Origin: DASVFB01 sp963766345
GTDB taxonomy: Bacteria > Actinomycetota > Thermoleophilia > Gaiellales > Gaiellaceae
Assembly (NCBI GenBank): GCA_963766345.1
Contig: CAVXZL010000012.1
Span: 434,001 to 498,000, forward strand
Reading direction: 5' to 3'
Length of the DNA stretch: 64,000 nucleotides
The position numbers were made by a program, and so were the translations under genes. The notes below the pieces were generated by a model. That model worked only from the letters and a program-made list of their open reading frames with translations. It did no database searches and had not been told where the DNA came from. Shown piece after piece: positions 60,307 through 64,000 of this stretch; positions within the stretch are counted from its first letter, which is position 1, and every line of letters starts with the position of its first letter.

Positions 60307-61205
60307 CGTCGCCCCTCGATCCGTCCGGCGACGTCTCTGTCGTCATCGTCGTCTACCGCACGCCCGATGTCCTCGCGGAGTGTCTGCGCTCGTTCGAGCG
60401 GCACCGTCCGCGGCGCGTCGGCGAAGTGGTCGTCGTCGACAACAGCGCCGACGGATCGGAGCCGCCGGAGTTCCCCTGGATCGTCTACGAGCGGAACGCG
60501 GAGAACGTGCACTTCCGCGGCGGCGTGAACCAGGGCGTGCGCCGCGCGAGCCTGCCGTACGTCTTCGTGCTGAACCCCGACACGTACCTCACCGACTCGG
60601 ACTCGATCGCGAAGCTCGCCGAGACGCTCGACCGCGAGCCGGCGATCGGCTTCGTCGCGCCGAAGCTTCGCGGCGACGACGGCAACCTCGCTCCGCAGGG
60701 CGAGCGCGTCGCCGGGCTCGCGTATCTGCTCGGGGTCAAGACGTACGCGAACGCCGCGTGGCCGGGCAACCCGATCGCGCGCCGGCACTCCCGCGTGGGG
60801 CTGTCCCGCGAGCTCTCGGGGCCGGCCGACACGGTGAGCGCTGCCGCCGTGCTCGTGCGCCGCGACGAGTTCCTCGCCGTCGGCGGCTTCGACGAGCGGA
60901 CGCGCATGTACTGGGAGGAGCACGAGCTCGCGCGAAAGCTCGGCCGCCTCGGGCTGCACGGCTGGTATCGCGCCGATGCCTTCCTCTTCCACCACTGGCG
61001 AAAGGGCGGGACGGAGCAGGTCGCCGGCGCGGACGCCGAGCGCTCGTTCCAGGAGGCGATGCGCCTGTACTACCGCACGTTCTACGGCCGCTTCGGCGGC
61101 CTCGCGTTCGATGCGCTCGACGCCGTTCAGCGCGTCATGAGAGGAGCTCGTCGAGGAGCGCGCGGTAGCGCTGGACGGCAACGCGACGATCGGCCTCCCG
61201 CGTGA
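60301..61205 (+). CDS. GT2 family glycosyltransferase (start region frame uncertain)
   Basis: A rhamnosyltransferase-like GT2 of about 300 residues. From about 60330 the frame reads DVSVVIVVYRTPDVLAECL, VVVDNSADGSEPPEFPW, NVHFRGGVNQGVRRASLPYV, VLNPDTYLTDSDSI, FVAPKLRGDDGNLAPQG, AAAVLVRRDEFLAVGGFDE, MYWEEHELARKLGRLGLHGW and AFLFHHWRKGG. No start codon lies in frame upstream. ATG 60301 is the natural start but is two bases out of frame, which fits two inserted bases. The last 70 bases overlap the convergent GT4 gene. A one-base slip at about 61134 would end the protein at a TGA there instead. Confidence 0.82.
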
Positions 61206-62334
61206 CGTAGTCGCGACCGCGGCCGCCCAGCTCCGCGAGGTCGAGCTCGCCGGAGTGCGTGCGGCGGATGGCGTCCGCGAGCAGCTCCGGGCGCCCGGGC
61301 TCGACGACGATCCCGCAGCCGACGCGCTCGACGAGCTGCGCGGTCTCGCTCTCGGCGTCCGCGGCGCAGATGACCGGGCGTGCGACCGCGAGGACTCCGT
61401 AGAGCCGGCTCGGTACGACGTAGCCCGCGAGCCCGCGCGCGAGCCCGACGACGTGGACGTCCGCCGCCGAGAGCGACTCGGCGAGCGTCTCGCGCGGCTG
61501 GTACGGCAGAAAGCGGACGCGGTCTGCCCCCAGCTCGCGGGCGAGCGCGACGAGCTCTGCGTGCCGTACGCCGCCGCCCACGATCGCGATGCTGAGGTCG
61601 TCGAGATCGTCCAGCAGCGTCGACGCCCTGATGAGCGAGTCGAGATCCTGCGCGTGCCCGACGTTGCCGGAATGCATGACGACGAACCTGCCGTCGAAGC
61701 CGTTCGCCCTTGCCCAGCCGTTGTCGCGCGGCGCGGGCGTGAGGACGGTCGTGTCGACCCAGTTGGGGATGACGGTGACTCGGTCCGCGCGCGCGCCCTT
61801 GTCGACAAGGCGCTCGCGCATCGTCTCTCCGATCGCGACGACGCGGTCGGCACGACGCAGATAGGCGTTCACGAGCACGCGAAGCGCCGTGACCACCGCG
61901 CGGTTGTCGATCCGCCCGAGGCGCACCGCCGTCTCGGGGAAGACGTCCTGCGACACGACGACGAGCGGCACGCCGAAGCGGCGCGCGACGATCCACGCGA
62001 GGTCGCCGATCACCGGCGGGTCCGTCATCGCGAGGACGACGTCGGGCCGCTCCTGCGCGAGCGCGGCGCGCAGCGCCTGAACGAGGAACGTCGCGTAGTT
62101 CAGCGCGCGCAACGAGAGCCGGCGCCGCTCGAACGTCGTCGAGCGCACGCGGATCACGTCGACGCCGTCCCGCGTCGCGCGACCGGTGGGCTCGTTCGCG
62201 AGGCTCCCGGCGACGACCGTCACGTCCAGGTCGCGCGCGAGGTCGCTGCAGAGCTGTGCGAGCAGCTGGCCGGTGGCCTCGACGCCCGGCGCGTAGTACT
62301 GGTTCAGGACGAGCAGCCGCGGGCGGCGCGTCAC
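61135..62334 (-). CDS. GT4 family glycosyltransferase (WbuB-like)
   Basis: A 399-residue GT-B transferase resembling WbuB-type enzymes that use UDP-amino sugars. It has LLVLNQYYAPGVEATGQLLAQL in overlapping parts (with the E-A-T-G acceptor loop), VVAGSLANEPTGRATRDGVD, VLAMTDPPVIGDLAWIVARR, VSQDVFPETAVRLGRI, VIGIGETM-like VVAIGETMRERLVDKG, IPNWVDTTVL, VVMHSGNVGHAQDLDSLI, FLPYQPRETLAESLSAADVH and YVVPSRLYGVLAVARPVI. The GTG start overlaps the carbamoyltransferase stop (GTGA). It may glycosylate the chain before or after carbamoylation. Confidence 0.92.
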   Translation of the reverse strand: MTRRPRLLVLNQYYAPGVEATGQLLAQLCSDLARDLDVTVVAGSLANEPTGRATRDGVDVIRVRSTTFERRRLSLRALNYATFLVQALRAALAQERPDVVLAMTDPPVIGDLAWIVARRFGVPLVVVSQDVFPETAVRLGRIDNRAVVTALRVLVNAYLRRADRVVAIGETMRERLVDKGARADRVTVIPNWVDTTVLTPAPRDNGWARANGFDGRFVVMHSGNVGHAQDLDSLIRASTLLDDLDDLSIAIVGGGVRHAELVALARELGADRVRFLPYQPRETLAESLSAADVHVVGLARGLAGYVVPSRLYGVLAVARPVICAADAESETAQLVERVGCGIVVEPGRPELLADAIRRTHSGELDLAELGGRGRDYVTREADRRVAVQRYRALLDELLS

Positions 62335-64000
62335 GCCCGTCGCACGACGTGGTTGCCGAGGACGAGCACGTCCATGTGCGTCTTTTGGAACGTCTCGACG
62401 GCGTGCTCGGGCGTCATCACGATCGGCTCGTTCTCGTTGAACGACGTGTTGAGCAGCACCGGCACGCCCGTCAGCTTCTCGAACTCCTCGATCAGCCGGT
62501 AGTAGCGCGGGTTCACGTGCCGCTCGACGGTCTGGAGACGGCCCGTGTCGTCGACGTGGTTGACGGCGGGGATCGCGTCGCGCTTGTCCGCCTTCGTCTT
62601 GTAGACGAGGATCATGAACGGCGACGTGTAGTCCTGCTCGTACCACTGGCCGGTGCGCTCGGCGAGGATCGACGGCGCGAACGGGCGGAACGGCTCGCGG
62701 TGCTTGATCCGGGCGTTGAGGATGTCCTTCATGTCGTGACGGCGCGGGTCGGTGACGATCGAGCGGTTGCCGAGCGCGCGCGGGCCGAACTCCATGCGTC
62801 CCTGGAACCAGCCGACGACGTCGCCGGCGGCGATGCACTCTGCGACGCGGCCGAAGAGCGCGTCGTCGTCGAGGAGCTCCGACTCGAGCCCGGCGGCGCG
62901 AAGCGCACGGCTGCAGCGCGCATCCGAGTACTCCGGCCCGGTGTACGCGTGATCCATGACGAAGGAGCGCTCCCGCCCGAGCTCGCTGTGCCAGACGTGG
63001 TACGCGGCGCCGACGGCGATGCCGCTGTCGCCGGCCGCGGGCTGGATGTACAGCCCGTCGAACGGCGTCTCGCGACGGATGCGACCGTTCGCGACGGCGT
63101 TCAGAGCGACGCCGCCGGCAAGGCACAGGTTCGTCGACCCCGTGCGACGCTGCGTCTCCTTGACCACGTGCAGGTACGCGTCCTCGAGCACGGCCTGCAG
63201 GGCGCCCGCGACGTCCTCGTGGTGCTTCGTCAGCTCGCCGGCAGGATCGCGCGCCGGCCCGAAGACCTCCTCGAGGCGAGGCGAGAAGACGCGGCCGATC
63301 GACGGCGGCCCTTCCGTCCACGTCATGTCGACGCCTCTGTCGTGGTGCGTGAAGTAGTCGAGGTTGAGCTCGAAGAGCTCGCCGTCCAGCTTCACGAGGT
63401 CGCGCATCTGCGCGCGGTGCACGTCGGGCTCGCCGTACGGCGCGAGCCCCATCACCTTCCCCTCGTCGCCGTACTTCGGAAAGCCGAGCCACTGCGTGAC
63501 TGCCGTGTAGTAGATCCCGAGCGAGTGCGGAAACGTGACACGGTCGAGCACCTCCAGCCGGTTGCCGCGACCGATCGCGACGAGCGCCGACGCGAAGTCC
63601 CCGAAGCCGTCGAGCGTCAGCACGGCCGCCTCGTCGAACGGTGAGACGAAGAACGCGGACGCCGCGTGTGCCAGGTGGTGCTCGACGTTGTGGAAGGTGG
63701 CACGCATTCCCTCGCGCGAGGTGCCGAGCGCCTCGGCGAGATCGTCCTTCGCGCCGCGGATGCGGCTCATGCTGCGCATCCGGTCGGCGACGTAGCGCGG
63801 GTTGCGGAGCCGGCCGAGGGTCTGGACGACCTTCGCGCCGAGGTTCGCGCGCGGGTCGCGCCCGATCGCCACGTGATCGAGGTCGGCAACGGTGAGGCCG
63901 GCGTCCTCGAGACACCACGCGGCCGCAAGCGTCGGGAACCCGGCCACGTGCTTGAGCCGGTTGAAGCGCTCCTCCTCGGCGGCTGCGACGAGCTCTCCGT
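62331..64000 (-). CDS. NodU/CmcH-type carbamoyltransferase (5' end beyond window)
   Basis: Transfers a carbamoyl group from carbamoyl phosphate, through carbamoyl-AMP, to a sugar hydroxyl. The visible 556 residues lack only the first strands; the window edge begins within GELVAAAEEERFNRLKH. The N-terminal actin-like part has HNVEHHLAHAASAFF with metal-binding His residues, AVLTLDGFGDFASAL and GLAPYGEP. The YrdC-like/C-terminal part has LCLAGGVALNAVANGRI, YIQPAAGDSGIAVGAAYHVW, GRMEFGPRALGNRSIVTDPR, FRPFAPSILAER and LLNTSFNENEPIV. It is complete at the 3' end and coupled to the GT4 gene. It suggests the surface glycan carries carbamoyl groups. Confidence 0.94.
   Translation of the reverse strand, partial: GELVAAAEEERFNRLKHVAGFPTLAAAWCLEDAGLTVADLDHVAIGRDPRANLGAKVVQTLGRLRNPRYVADRMRSMSRIRGAKDDLAEALGTSREGMRATFHNVEHHLAHAASAFFVSPFDEAAVLTLDGFGDFASALVAIGRGNRLEVLDRVTFPHSLGIYYTAVTQWLGFPKYGDEGKVMGLAPYGEPDVHRAQMRDLVKLDGELFELNLDYFTHHDRGVDMTWTEGPPSIGRVFSPRLEEVFGPARDPAGELTKHHEDVAGALQAVLEDAYLHVVKETQRRTGSTNLCLAGGVALNAVANGRIRRETPFDGLYIQPAAGDSGIAVGAAYHVWHSELGRERSFVMDHAYTGPEYSDARCSRALRAAGLESELLDDDALFGRVAECIAAGDVVGWFQGRMEFGPRALGNRSIVTDPRRHDMKDILNARIKHREPFRPFAPSILAERTGQWYEQDYTSPFMILVYKTKADKRDAIPAVNHVDDTGRLQTVERHVNPRYYRLIEEFEKLTGVPVLLNTSFNENEPIVMTPEHAVETFQKTHMDVLVLGNHVVRRA

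Overview
The window is about 70% G+C DNA from a bacterial chromosome, most likely an actinobacterium of the Thermoleophilia type. That placement is inference. It rests on G+C content, a coenzyme F420 operon, a B12-dependent class II ribonucleotide reductase, hemE/hemH-type haem genes, GTG/TTG starts, very dense 4-nt gene overlaps and no obvious RNA genes. Nothing in it identifies a species.

Bases 1-15100 are mostly housekeeping: nrdJ, dodecin, a PDZ-less HtrA-type protease, a cluster of membrane proteins ending in a YihY/BrkB protein, a duplicated ferritin-like DUF892 protein, DNA polymerase IV, a PdxH-type oxidase, a stand-alone histidine-kinase H-box protein, the F420 operon cofC-cofD-npdG-cofE, and a PolX/PHP protein whose polymerase active site looks lost.

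Bases 15100-64000 form one very large surface-polysaccharide region. It holds an ABC-2 exporter (Wzm/Wzt type) with hemE and hemH inside its operon, and three candidate chain-initiating enzymes (a WecA-like fusion, a long and a short polyprenyl-phosphate sugar-1-phosphate transferase). It also holds about 20 glycosyltransferases of the GT2, GT4, CgeB-like and membrane GT-C types, and nucleotide-sugar enzymes (GDP-mannose 4,6-dehydratase, a second 4,6-dehydratase-like SDR, GDP-fucose synthase-like, UDP-glucuronate decarboxylase-like). Further members are a Wzx/MurJ-like flippase, Wzz, an O-antigen ligase/polymerase, a polysaccharide deacetylase, a two-domain glucuronyl C5-epimerase-like protein, two secreted TIM-barrel proteins, FemAB and ATP-grasp enzymes, and a NodU-type carbamoyltransferase that runs off the right end. 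Together they could start, build, modify, flip or export, and polymerise one or more acidic, deoxysugar-rich surface glycans. A neighbouring XRE/TPR regulator may control part of the region.

Two features cut across the window. First, at least a dozen genes are broken by frame changes, and every one is consistent with extra bases (+1, or +2 read as two +1). This looks like insertion-type sequence error rather than decay, and it creates false fusions and false starts. Second, many transcription-unit heads carry a TANNNT hexamer only 6-9 nt before the start codon with no ribosome-binding site, which suggests leaderless mRNAs.

No gene-free stretch longer than about 300 bases was found. The longest gap, 7374-7624, holds one hairpin and otherwise nothing I recognise.
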